Below are positions 18,356 to 26,714 of a DNA stretch of 64,000 bases, piece after piece. Under the pieces are notes generated by a model. The model did no database searches. It was not told the DNA's origin and was given only the letters and a program-made list of their open reading frames with translations. This stretch comes from CAWFSE01 sp963697565 (lineage in GTDB: Bacteria > Actinomycetota > Actinomycetes > CAVWCF01): positions 682,001-746,000 of the forward strand of contig CAVOOM010000007.1 in assembly GCA_963697565.1 (NCBI GenBank). The letters run 5' to 3'. A program made the translations under genes and the position numbers. Position 1 is the first letter of the stretch. Each line of letters begins with the position of its first letter.

Positions 18356-20010
18356 GTGGTGGGCTCTGCTTCCTCCGTAGGCCACGACGACTGGGCCGGC
18401 ACGGACCGCAGCGTCGACCAGGAGCCCGATCCGGTGGCCATCGTCGCCGCCCTTCGACGGATCCTGGACAGCGAGGAACTCCGGGGGGCCACCAGGTCGC
18501 GGGACTTCCTGGCCTACGTGGTGGCCGAGTCGCTGGCTGGACGCGGCGACCTGCTCAAGGGGCGCACCGTCGCCCGCTACGCCCTGGGTCGAAGCGAGGC
18601 CTTCGACTCGGCGACCGACGCAGCGGCTCGGGTGCAGGCCAACCGCCTGCGCACCGCGTTGGAGCGCTACTACTCCGGGACAGGCTCAGCCGAGCGACTG
18701 GTCATCGAGCTGCCCAGAGGAGGCTATGTCCCGAGGTTCACCTACCGGGACCTGACTCCAGCGCCACGAGGGAGCTGCGCACTCGAGCCGGGGCTCGTGG
18801 TCGTGCAGTTCGTCGACACGCGGGCCGAGGGCAGCGGCGAGCCAATCGCCCTGGCCCTCACCGAGTCGCTGATCCACGCTCTGCGTGCGTTCCCGGGCCT
18901 TCGCGTGATTGGGCCGGCGGTCAGCGAGCAGGGCGTCGGCATCCAGGTGGACGCGCGTGCGGTGGCACGCGCACTCGACGCCGAGTACGTGCTGACCGGG
19001 GCCGTCCGCACGACCTCGACGCTGTTACGCGTGATGATCCGGCTGTCCGACGGCGAGACCGGCGAGGTGCTGTGGTCCGACGTCAGCGAACAGGAGCGCA
19101 GCGCAGTCACCGGATTCCACGACGAGGACAACCTGGTGCGCAGGATCGCCGCCACCGTTGGCGACTTCCGCGGGGTGGTGCTGCGTGACCTCACCGTGCG
19201 CCGCGCGGGGACCCGCATCCCGGCGGCCCACGCGGCGACGCTCTCCTACTACCGCTACCTCGACAGCGGCACGCGGGCGGACACCGAGGCCGCGGTGCGC
19301 GATCTGCGCGCAGCGTTGGGCGTCGACCCCGAGAACGTCGTCCTGCTGACGATGCTCGGCTCGCTTGAGTACGTGATGGCGATCATGGCGTGGACGCCGG
19401 ACCGCGATGCCGCCCTTGCGGATGCTGAGCGGAGGGCGCGCACGGCGCTCACCCTGCAACCCGGGTACGCACACGCGTGGACCGTCCTCGCGGGGGTGGC
19501 GTTACGCTCGGGGGCACTCCGACCAGTGCCGCCAGGACGCCAGCCGCGCGATCGAGCTGAGCCCCTCCCACCCGTCAATCCTCTACGCGTCCGGCGTTCT
19601 GTTGGCGCTCAGCGGTGCGTGGGAGAGGGGCCTGGAGGCCATCCGCGAGTCAAACCGGCTCAACCCGCACCACCCCGGATACCAGCACGTCTACCTTGCC
19701 CTCGACCGGCTCAAGGCCGGCGATCACACCGGCATGCTCGCCGAGGCCAGCCTCCTCACCCACCCCGAGGACGTCTGGGGCCCGCTGATCCGCTGCCTGG
19801 CGCTCGCCGGGCTGGGACACGATGAACGAGCCAGCCAGGAGCTCGACGACGCCTTGGCCCTCGAGCCGAGGCTCCTCGACGACGAGGCTGCATTGATCGT
19901 CGAGCAGCTTCCAGGACGTGCCCCTGGACCTCAGGATCACCATGCGCGAACGCCTGCTCGACTGGCTGGCCACCCGGCCCGCTCAAGCGCCGCCGCAGGC
20001 GGACGGCTAA
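18356..20010 (+). CDS. TolB-like/TPR regulator of the adenylate-cyclase-like family (two frameshifts)
   Basis: About 550 residues from one of two adjacent GTG codons (18356 or 18359). Residues 20-125 resemble the N-terminal module of a large family of misnamed adenylate cyclase-like proteins: DSEELRGATRSRDFLAYVV, LKGRTVARYALGR, ARVQANRLRTALERYY and ELPRGGYVPRF. Next comes a TolB/FlgO-like domain (LALTESLIHALRAFPGLRVIG, LDAEYVLTGAVR) and then TPR repeats (PSHPSILYASGVLLALSGAW). No catalytic cyclase motif is seen. The frame changes near 19505 and near 19910; the restored end is RERLLDWLATRP with TAA at 20008-20010. It is likely a soluble regulator; target unknown. Confidence 0.65.
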
Positions 20011-20144
20011 GACCGCCGGGACTCCCCTGGCCGCGAGTGTGACTGAGCGGCCCGTCCCGCCGCCCGCTGCCCGGACATCGCCTGCCACGCGGGCCACGGA
20101 GGCGTGGGCGGAGGGTCGGGTTCGCGCACTGAGCCGGCAGCGGG

Positions 20145-20173
20145 TTGAATGGTCAGACCAATACATGCACTCT
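20145..20173 (+). promoter_or_regulatory. Promoter with FadR-type palindrome TGGTCAGACCA
   Basis: TTGAAT (20145-20150) and CACTCT (20168-20173) are 17 bases apart and could be -35 and -10. The spacer holds the 11-base palindrome TGGTCAGACCA (20150-20160), the core recognised by FadR-subfamily GntR regulators (TGGTCnGACCA). It lies 41 bases before the hydrolase gene. A regulator bound there would repress it. Confidence 0.5.
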
Positions 20174-20201
20174 GCGAGCGCAGAAGGGCGAGTGGATCAC
20201 G

Positions 20202-21258
20202 GTGCGGGCGTTGAGCTGGCTCAGCGACTACCGCGGGCGGCACCCGGTCCGCGCAGTGGCCCTCCCAACGACCGGCGCCGTCCTGACCGTGGCGGCAGTC
20301 CTGCTCTTCACCCCGATCCTGGACCGGCCGCTCGCCACCGCGGGCCAGGCCGCGGCGTCGTACGAGGAGGCGATGGCCCGGGCGACCGACCCTCACAGCG
20401 GCCGACGGGCCCGAGATCAACCCGGTCTGCCGCTCGCGGGTCCTCTCACCGGGGCAGCGCACCGAGCGCTCAGTCGTCCTGCTGCACGGCTACACCAACT
20501 GCCCGCAGCAGTTCGACACCATCGCCCAGGCGTACGCGGACGCCGGCTACAGCGTCGTCGTCCCCCGGCTGCCCGGGCACGGACACCGGGATCGGCTGAC
20601 CAAGGCGCTGTCCGACGTCCGCCCCGACGACCTCGTGCACACCGCCGATCTGGCCGTGGACATCGCCGCCGGGCTCGGCGACGAGGTGACCGTCGTCGGC
20701 CTGTCCGGAGGCGGCACCCTCGCCGCCTGGCTGGCGACCGAGCGCAACGACGTGAACCGCGCCGTCCTCATCGCTCCCCTGGTGATCCCCAAGGTGCTCC
20801 CGGAGTCCACGGTGGCCCCGCTGGCCCGGTTCTCGCGGCTGGCCACCGACGTCTACCTCTGGTGGGACAGCGAGAAGCGGGAGCGGCTCGCGAAACCGCC
20901 GTACGCGTACCCGAGGTACTCCGTGCGCTCCCTTGGGGCCTTCCTGTCCATCGGGCGGGAGGCCCAAACGACGGATCCGCGCCGCGACACGTCGCTCGAC
21001 CGGCTGGTCGTCATCACCAACGAGAACGACGGCGCGGTGAGCAACGTCGGGGTCAACGCGGTCGAACGGCACCTGGAGCGGCTGCTCCGCCTCAACCAGC
21101 CCTCTGTGGACCGGTTCGACTACGTCTTCCCGGAGAGCGCCGGCTACAAGCACGACCTCGTCGACCCCAACGGCGAGAATGCCGAGGACATCGACGCCAT
21201 CTACCGCTCGCTCCGGCTGCTGCTCGACCTGCCGCGCCTCGACGCGCCAGCGGGCTGA
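20202..21258 (+). CDS. Alpha/beta hydrolase, membrane-anchored (frameshifted)
   Basis: About 351 residues from GTG 20202. An N-terminal hydrophobic segment (TTGAVLTVAAVLLFTPIL) suggests a signal anchor. After a frame change near 20395 the hydrolase domain reads SVVLLHGYTNCPQQF (oxyanion loop HGYTN), VVPRLPGHGHRDRL and the nucleophile elbow VGLSGGGTLAAW. A late Asp (TNENDGAVS) and His (GYKHDLV) complete a triad. The substrate is unknown; carboxylesterase or lipase is plausible. The FadR-like site upstream hints at fatty-acid-responsive control. Confidence 0.75.
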
Positions 21259-21371
21259 GGCGCTAATCCCGGCCAGGCGCACCCCCCAGCCGTGGAGCCG
21301 ACCGGGCTATGGCCGGGCGGCCCGTCGCCGCAGTACGGTGCCGACAACCCCCCAACGGCAGGAGACACCCC

Positions 21372-22154
21372 ATGCTGCATCCCGATGGACTGGTCGGCTG
21401 GGTCGACCTGATGACCAGCGATGTCGAGGCCGCCCGCGCGTTCTACTCCGACCTGTTCGGCTGGACGTCGCAGGACATGCCCACCCCGATGGGCCCCGTC
21501 TACACCCAGTTCTTCAAGGACGGGAAGGTCGTCGCCGGCATGGGGCCCCTGCCGCCGGACATGTCGGCGGCCGGCGTGCCCTCGCAGTGGAACTCGTACG
21601 TGATCGTTGAGGACCTCGACGCTCGCCTGGCGAAGGTCGGCCCCGCGGGTGGGCAGGTCGTCATGCCCGCGATGGACGTGATGACCCAGGGCCGGATGGC
21701 CATGGTCGCCGACCCCAGCGGCGCGGTGATCGGCCTCTGGCAGCCGCAGGACCACCAGGGCGCCGAGCTCTTCAACGTCCCCGGCGCCCAGACCTGGAAC
21801 GAGCTGCAGTCCCGCGACCTCGAGGCGGCCATGCCGTTCTACGCAGCGGTGTTCGGGTGGCGCTGGGTGGACTCCGGCCAGCCCGGCTACTGGATGGCGA
21901 ACCTCGACAGCAAGCCCGGCGACGACAAGAGCAACGCCGGCGCGATGGCGATGCCCGAGGGCGTCCCGGCGGAGGTCCCGAGCTTCTGGGGGGTCTACTT
22001 CGCCGTCGCGGACTGCGACGCCACCTTGGCCCGGGCCACCGAGCGGGGCGCCACCGTCTCGTTCCCGGCGATGGACATGGGGCCGATGCGCTTCGCGGGC
22101 ATCACCGACCCGACCGGGGCGTTCGTCATGTTCGGCGCCTTCCCCTCGGCCTGA
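21372..22154 (+). CDS. VOC (glyoxalase/bleomycin resistance) protein with two domains
   Basis: 260 residues from ATG 21372, which follows AGGAGA by 6 bases; the in-frame extension to 21309 is not coding-like. Two VOC modules are visible: residues 1-120 (GWVDLMTSDVEAARAFYSDL and ADPSGAVIGLWQ) and 125-255 (WNELQSRDLEAAMPFYAAVF and TDPTGAFVMFG). Such two-module proteins are common in actinobacteria and resemble hydroxylase regulators or glyoxalases; no substrate can be named. It is convergent with the AlkZ-like gene, 6 bases between stops. Confidence 0.8.
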   Translation: MLHPDGLVGWVDLMTSDVEAARAFYSDLFGWTSQDMPTPMGPVYTQFFKDGKVVAGMGPLPPDMSAAGVPSQWNSYVIVEDLDARLAKVGPAGGQVVMPAMDVMTQGRMAMVADPSGAVIGLWQPQDHQGAELFNVPGAQTWNELQSRDLEAAMPFYAAVFGWRWVDSGQPGYWMANLDSKPGDDKSNAGAMAMPEGVPAEVPSFWGVYFAVADCDATLARATERGATVSFPAMDMGPMRFAGITDPTGAFVMFGAFPSA

Positions 22155-22160
22155 CGCCGG

Positions 22161-23288
22161 TTAGCCCTCCGGCCGCACGAGCGAGAGCTCGAGGCCGGTG
22201 TAGCGCGCGTACTCCGCGGCGGCGGATTCGAGCGCCTTGGCCCTTCGCGCCGACAGGGGCGCGAAGGGCTCGGGTCGCACCTCGACCCTGGTGGTCTTGA
22301 CCGTGCGCTTCACCCTGCGCCTCCAGGTGCCGACCACCCGCCCGTCGAGCACCACGGTCGGCTGGAAGATGCCGTTGTTGCCGGGGACGATGCGCTGCGC
22401 GTGCTCGCGCGGCAGCGGGATCGACCGGTCCTTGTAGCCGAGCAGGAACTCGTCGAACCCCGGCAGCAGCCGCACCCGCTGGGCGTCACCGCCCGCCACG
22501 ATGGCGGCGGCCCGGTCGGGGAGGTCGGCTGACATCCAGGCCTGGGCCCCGGCGTACTCCGCCTCGGCCAGCGCCTCGCCGGCCCCGGCGATCCCGGCCT
22601 TGGCCTCCGCGGCGGTGATCCCGGCCCAGCCCGCGAAGTCCTGGCGGGTGGTCGGCCCGTGGCTGCGGAAGTACCGCAGCGCCAGCTCCGCGAGCGCCTC
22701 GTCCCCCTCCAGCGCGCGCTGCTCGGGCGCCCACTCGTCGAGCAGCACGAACGTCTGCTCCTTGCCCTCGTTCGGGCCCACGCAGGTCACGCCGATCTGC
22801 GAGACGTACCAGAGCAGGTGGTACGCGTGCTGCCCCGCGGTCTCGATGCCCGCCCGCCCCATCTCCTCGACCAGCGCCGCCCGCGTCATCCGGCCGCCGC
22901 CGGCCAGCCGCTCCCCCACCACGTCGGCGGCCTTGGTCACCGTCTCCAGGTCGAGGCCGAGGTACGCCCGGCGCGCCGCTGCGCCCGCCAGGGCCCGCAC
23001 CCCGGTCAGGGCCAGCAGCCAGCGGGCGTCCGACGCCTCGACGAAGTGCAGCGTGCCCCGCATCGGCCAGGTGCGCAGGACCTCGCCCGCCTCCACGGCG
23101 GCCTCGACGCCAGCGAGATCCAGGTGCGGCAGCCGCACCCCGAAGGACCACAGCCCGCTCGCCAGGTCCTGCGCCTGCATCGCGCCGAACCAGTGCGCCA
23201 CCTCGGCGGGCCGCTGGAACGGCTGAACGGACAGCAGCAGGCTCGCGGTGCGCAGCCGCGCGACGTCTCGCTCCGACAGCTCGCCCAT
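22161..23288 (-). CDS. AlkZ-like DNA glycosylase (HTH_42, winged-helix family)
   Basis: 375 residues. This is the winged-helix family typified by Streptomyces AlkZ and E. coli YcaQ, which unhook interstrand crosslinks. The catalytic QxQ pattern is visible in FGAMQAQDLASG (Gln38 and Gln40). LRTWPMRGTLHFVEASDARW and LLPGFDEFLLGYKDR are conserved family blocks. An intact single gene. AGTCTG in the plus strand at 23295-23300 (CAGACT on the coding strand) lies 6 bases before the ATG, a leaderless layout. Close relatives split between antibiotic self-resistance and general crosslink repair; nothing nearby looks biosynthetic, so general repair is more likely. Confidence 0.85.
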   Translation of the reverse strand: MGELSERDVARLRTASLLLSVQPFQRPAEVAHWFGAMQAQDLASGLWSFGVRLPHLDLAGVEAAVEAGEVLRTWPMRGTLHFVEASDARWLLALTGVRALAGAAARRAYLGLDLETVTKAADVVGERLAGGGRMTRAALVEEMGRAGIETAGQHAYHLLWYVSQIGVTCVGPNEGKEQTFVLLDEWAPEQRALEGDEALAELALRYFRSHGPTTRQDFAGWAGITAAEAKAGIAGAGEALAEAEYAGAQAWMSADLPDRAAAIVAGGDAQRVRLLPGFDEFLLGYKDRSIPLPREHAQRIVPGNNGIFQPTVVLDGRVVGTWRRRVKRTVKTTRVEVRPEPFAPLSARRAKALESAAAEYARYTGLELSLVRPEG

Positions 23289-23363
23289 CCCCGCAGTCTG
23301 CCGCCTCAGGGGCGGGGGTGGTGGAGGGCGGTCAGCGCGTCGTCGTACCCGCCGGTCGCAGGC

Positions 23364-25257
23364 TCAGGAGTCGGGCCACATCGCCGCGCGATCCAGCTCC
23401 TCCTGGCGCAGCGCCGCCTCCACGGCCGCGAGCTGGTCGTCGCGTGCAGGACAGGCCGTACGCGAAGCGCACCGCCCGGGCGAGGTCGGCGCGGTAGTCG
23501 TGGCCGCTGGCTACGAACTCCCCGGGCACCACGTTCATCGCGTTCTTCATGTCGATCGCCGTCTGCAGGAAGGTGATCGGGATCGACCACGCCGCCTGCG
23601 GGGGCACCACGGCCGGGCGGTCGGGACCCAGCCATTCGGGGCTGCGCAGCAGCAGCTCGGGGCTGAAGAGCGCCACGCCGTCGTCATCGTGGGAGAGCAG
23701 GACGTACCGGGCCGCCTCTGCCGCCTCGGGGGCGAGGGTGTCGAGGTCCTCGGCGCGGGTGATCCGCAGCACCTCGCCCGGGCGGACGTCTCCGCGCGCG
23801 GTGTCGCGGATCTCATGCGACCAGCGGCTGCCGTACGGGGTGCCGATCCACAGCGCGCGCTCGACGAAGAGCGCCCGCAGGCCCCGCGTGCCCGGAGTGC
23901 AGGAAGGCGTCCTGGCTGGTGTGGGCGCCGAGGCTCTCGCCGAACAGCACCACCCGCGGGCGGTCTGCCCGCGCGCGCTGCCCGAGGGCCTCGGCCACGG
24001 CCAGCCACATCGCGGTGTTCTGCTCGCGGCCCTCGTCCACCCGGTCGAGCGACAGCGGTGAGGGCCGCACCGAGTACTGCAGCGTGAGGGAGGCGCAGTC
24101 GCCGCGGGTGAGGTACTCCCACGTGGAGCTGGCCGCGTAGTTGACGTAGCCGGTCCCGGTCGGCGAGCACAGCACCAGCAGCGACCGGTCCAGGGCTCCC
24201 GTGCGCTCGAGCTCGGCCATCGCCAGGGCCACGCGCTCGGAGTACGTGTCGGCGCTGGTGAGTCCGACGTAGAGCCGGATCGGGTCTTGCCCCGGCTCGC
24301 CCATCACCGCCTCGATCGTGGCGGCCGGGGTGGCGGCGGCGAGGTGCCGGCGGGCCTCGCGGGTGAGCGGGCCCCAGGCGACCGCGCTGCCCGGGCCCCC
24401 GCTGACGAGGGGCGAGGCCGGCGGGTCGGCCAGGGCGGCGTCGGGGACCGTCTCCGACCGCTCGACCTTGCGGTAGACCTGCGAGCCGACGGCGTAGAGG
24501 GCCCCGCCGAGGGCGGCCAGCGAGAGGCCAGGTGGCTCGCCGCCGAGCCCTGGCCGGCCTGCCCGGTGACGCGCTGGATGCCCCGGTCCGCGATCCCGGC
24601 GATGCCCCGCTCGACGGCCGCGAGCGCGACCGCGCCGGTGGCGGCGAGCGCGCCGACCCCGAAGGACTTCAGGCCGGCCGAGGTGCGGTCGCGGTCGAGG
24701 TCCGCCCCCGTCGCCAGGGCGCGGCGCATCCGCACGTACTGCGCCGCCACCGCGACCCCCGAGCCGGCGGCGACCACGGCGGGGATGCTGCGGAGCGCCC
24801 GCCCCGCGGCGCGGTCTGGCCCGGCCGGCCCGGGCAGGACGTCGAGGGAACCCGGCCACCACCCCGGCTAGCGACGCCAGCGAGACGCGGCGCGCGGTGG
24901 TGCGGGCCACGCCCGCCGGTTCGACTCGTCCTCGCGGCGCGGCAGCGCCGCCTGCACGCCGAACCCGGCCGCCAGGGCGACCAGGTCGACCGCAAGGGTC
25001 GTACGGGCCGTGCTGCGTACATCGGTGCCGGCCCCGACAGCCCGCAGCGCCCCCTGCGACACGCTCAGGACGAAGTCGTGCATGACCGCGGTGGACGCGT
25101 AGTTCATCGCCGAGGACAGCCCGGTGATCAGCCCCTGGTCCAACGGCGAGCGGGGCTTGAGCAGCGGCACCAGGCTGATCGGCACCGACGCCGAGGCCGC
25201 CGCGATGCCGGCCCGCTCGCTCGTCGACAGCCGGACGTACAGGTCTCCCCAGCGCAT
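23364..25257 (-). CDS. Alpha/beta-hydrolase family membrane protein, Abhydrolase_9 type (about five frameshifts)
   Basis: Starts MRWGDLYVRLSTSERAG at 25257. The N-terminal half has several hydrophobic helices (Abhydrolase_9_N-like: QGLITGLSSAMNYAST, VAAGSGVAVAAQYVRMR); the C-terminal half is the catalytic domain with PIRLYVGLTSADTYSERV, CSPTGTGYVNY and the nucleophile elbow VVLFGESLGAHTSQDA. It continues ITFLQTAIDMKNAMNVVPG and, restored, ends EELDRAAMWPDS with TGA at 23364-23366. Breaks lie near 24908, 24853, 24530, 23890 and 23455. Either a heavily mis-sequenced gene or a pseudogene. Function of the family is unknown. Confidence 0.7.
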
Positions 25258-25269
25258 GCGTAGCCCCGC

Positions 25270-26714
25270 CTAGCGGTCGGACGCCGCGGCGACGGGCTCG
25301 TCCTGCGGGAGTCGATACGCCCGCGGCGACCTCGCCGACGGTCGAGCACGATCGTGGGCTGGTCGTCGGGCGAGACCGGGAGCACGACGCGCTCCTCGGC
25401 CGCCAGCTGCGCCGCGACCTGCTCGCGCAGCGCGGTGCTCTGCTCGCGGAGGGCCTCCTCGGCGTCGCTGGCCGACAGCGCCCCCGCCAGCCGCGCGGCG
25501 GGCCAGGCGCGCCAGATCAGCGCCACCGCGAGCATCCCGGCGGCGCCCGCCAGCGAGACCGCCTTCGCCGGACCGATCACCCCGGCGATCCAGCCGATGA
25601 GCACGAAGGCCACCGCGGTCGCGGCGTTGAAGCCGGACGCGGCCAGGCCGAGCACCCGGCCTCGGCGCTCCCGCCGGGTCAGGACGGTGACCAGGGCGAT
25701 GATCGTGAGCACGAAGGCCTGCAGGACGCCGGAGATGAACCACAGCGCCCAGGCGACCGCGGCCGGCGGGTTGATCGAGGTGGCGAACAACGGCAGGCAG
25801 GACAGCCCCGCCAACGGAAGCACCAACTCGGTCTGGCGCTGCAGGGACAGCCGGGGCAGCAGCAGGAGGCCGACCGCCGACCCGGCCGGGACAGCGGCCA
25901 GCAGCAGCCCGCCGACCAAAGGGCTCTGGTCGTCGGTCCAGCCCAGCGCGACGGCCTCAGGGGCCACGAGGAACACCGCAGACAGCCACCCGAGGATCAC
26001 CGGCCAGCGCCGCACCGGGTCGCCCAGCAGCTCGCGGATCGCGGTGCGCAGGTCGGTGGCCATCAGCCGGGCGGACGTGCCGGGGACGTCGGCCGCGGGC
26101 CGCGGGGTCACCGCGGTGCGGACGAGGAGGTAGGAGATCAGGAAGGTCAGGGCGTCGAACCACAGCGCGAGGCGGGACCCCACCAGGGCCACCGCCATGC
26201 CGCCGATGATGAAGCCGACCACCTGGGCCGACAGCTGGATGGAGCGGCTCATCCCCTGGGCCACGACGAGCCGCTCGCGGTCCGGCAGCACATCGGCGTA
26301 CAACGACGCGCGCGCGGTCGCGAACGGCGCGGTGACCGTCTCCGACATGAGCAGGATCAGCAGCGGCACCCACACCGGGATGGCCGGGATCGCCACCAGC
26401 GCGAGGATCGCCACGAGCAGCGCGCGGGCGAGGTCGCACCACAGCATGAGGGCGCGCCGCGGCAGCCGGTCGGCGAGCGAGCCGAGCACCGCCATGCCGA
26501 AGATCCCCGGGACGTACGCGATGGCCAGCGCCAGCGCCGCGAGCACGAGCTGGTCGGTGCGCTCGAGGACCAGGAGCGCGATGGCGACGCGGGCCACCTG
26601 GTCGCCCAGGTCGCTGGTCGCCTGGGCCAGGAGCAGGGCGCGGGCCTCGCGCACGGCGAGGACGACGCGCACCCCCGGCTGCCGTGCCGGTTGGGCCTGC
26701 TCAGCTGCGCTCAC
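25270..26714 (-). CDS. MFS transporter (frameshift near the C-terminus)
   Basis: About 480 residues. GTG at 26714 overlaps the glnE stop (GTGA), so it is translationally coupled to glnE. Twelve-helix MFS layout: ATSDLGDQVARVAIALLVLE in helix 1, LGSLADRLPRRALMLW is the loop 2-3 motif, and LTRRERRGRVLGLAASGF its repeat in the second half. It resembles the enterobactin exporter-like MFS_3 group. A charged tail with SPDDQPTIVLDRRRGR continues after a break near 25325 into LPQDEPVAAASDR and TAG at 25270-25272. Substrate unknown; the coupling to glnE is unusual. Confidence 0.8.
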
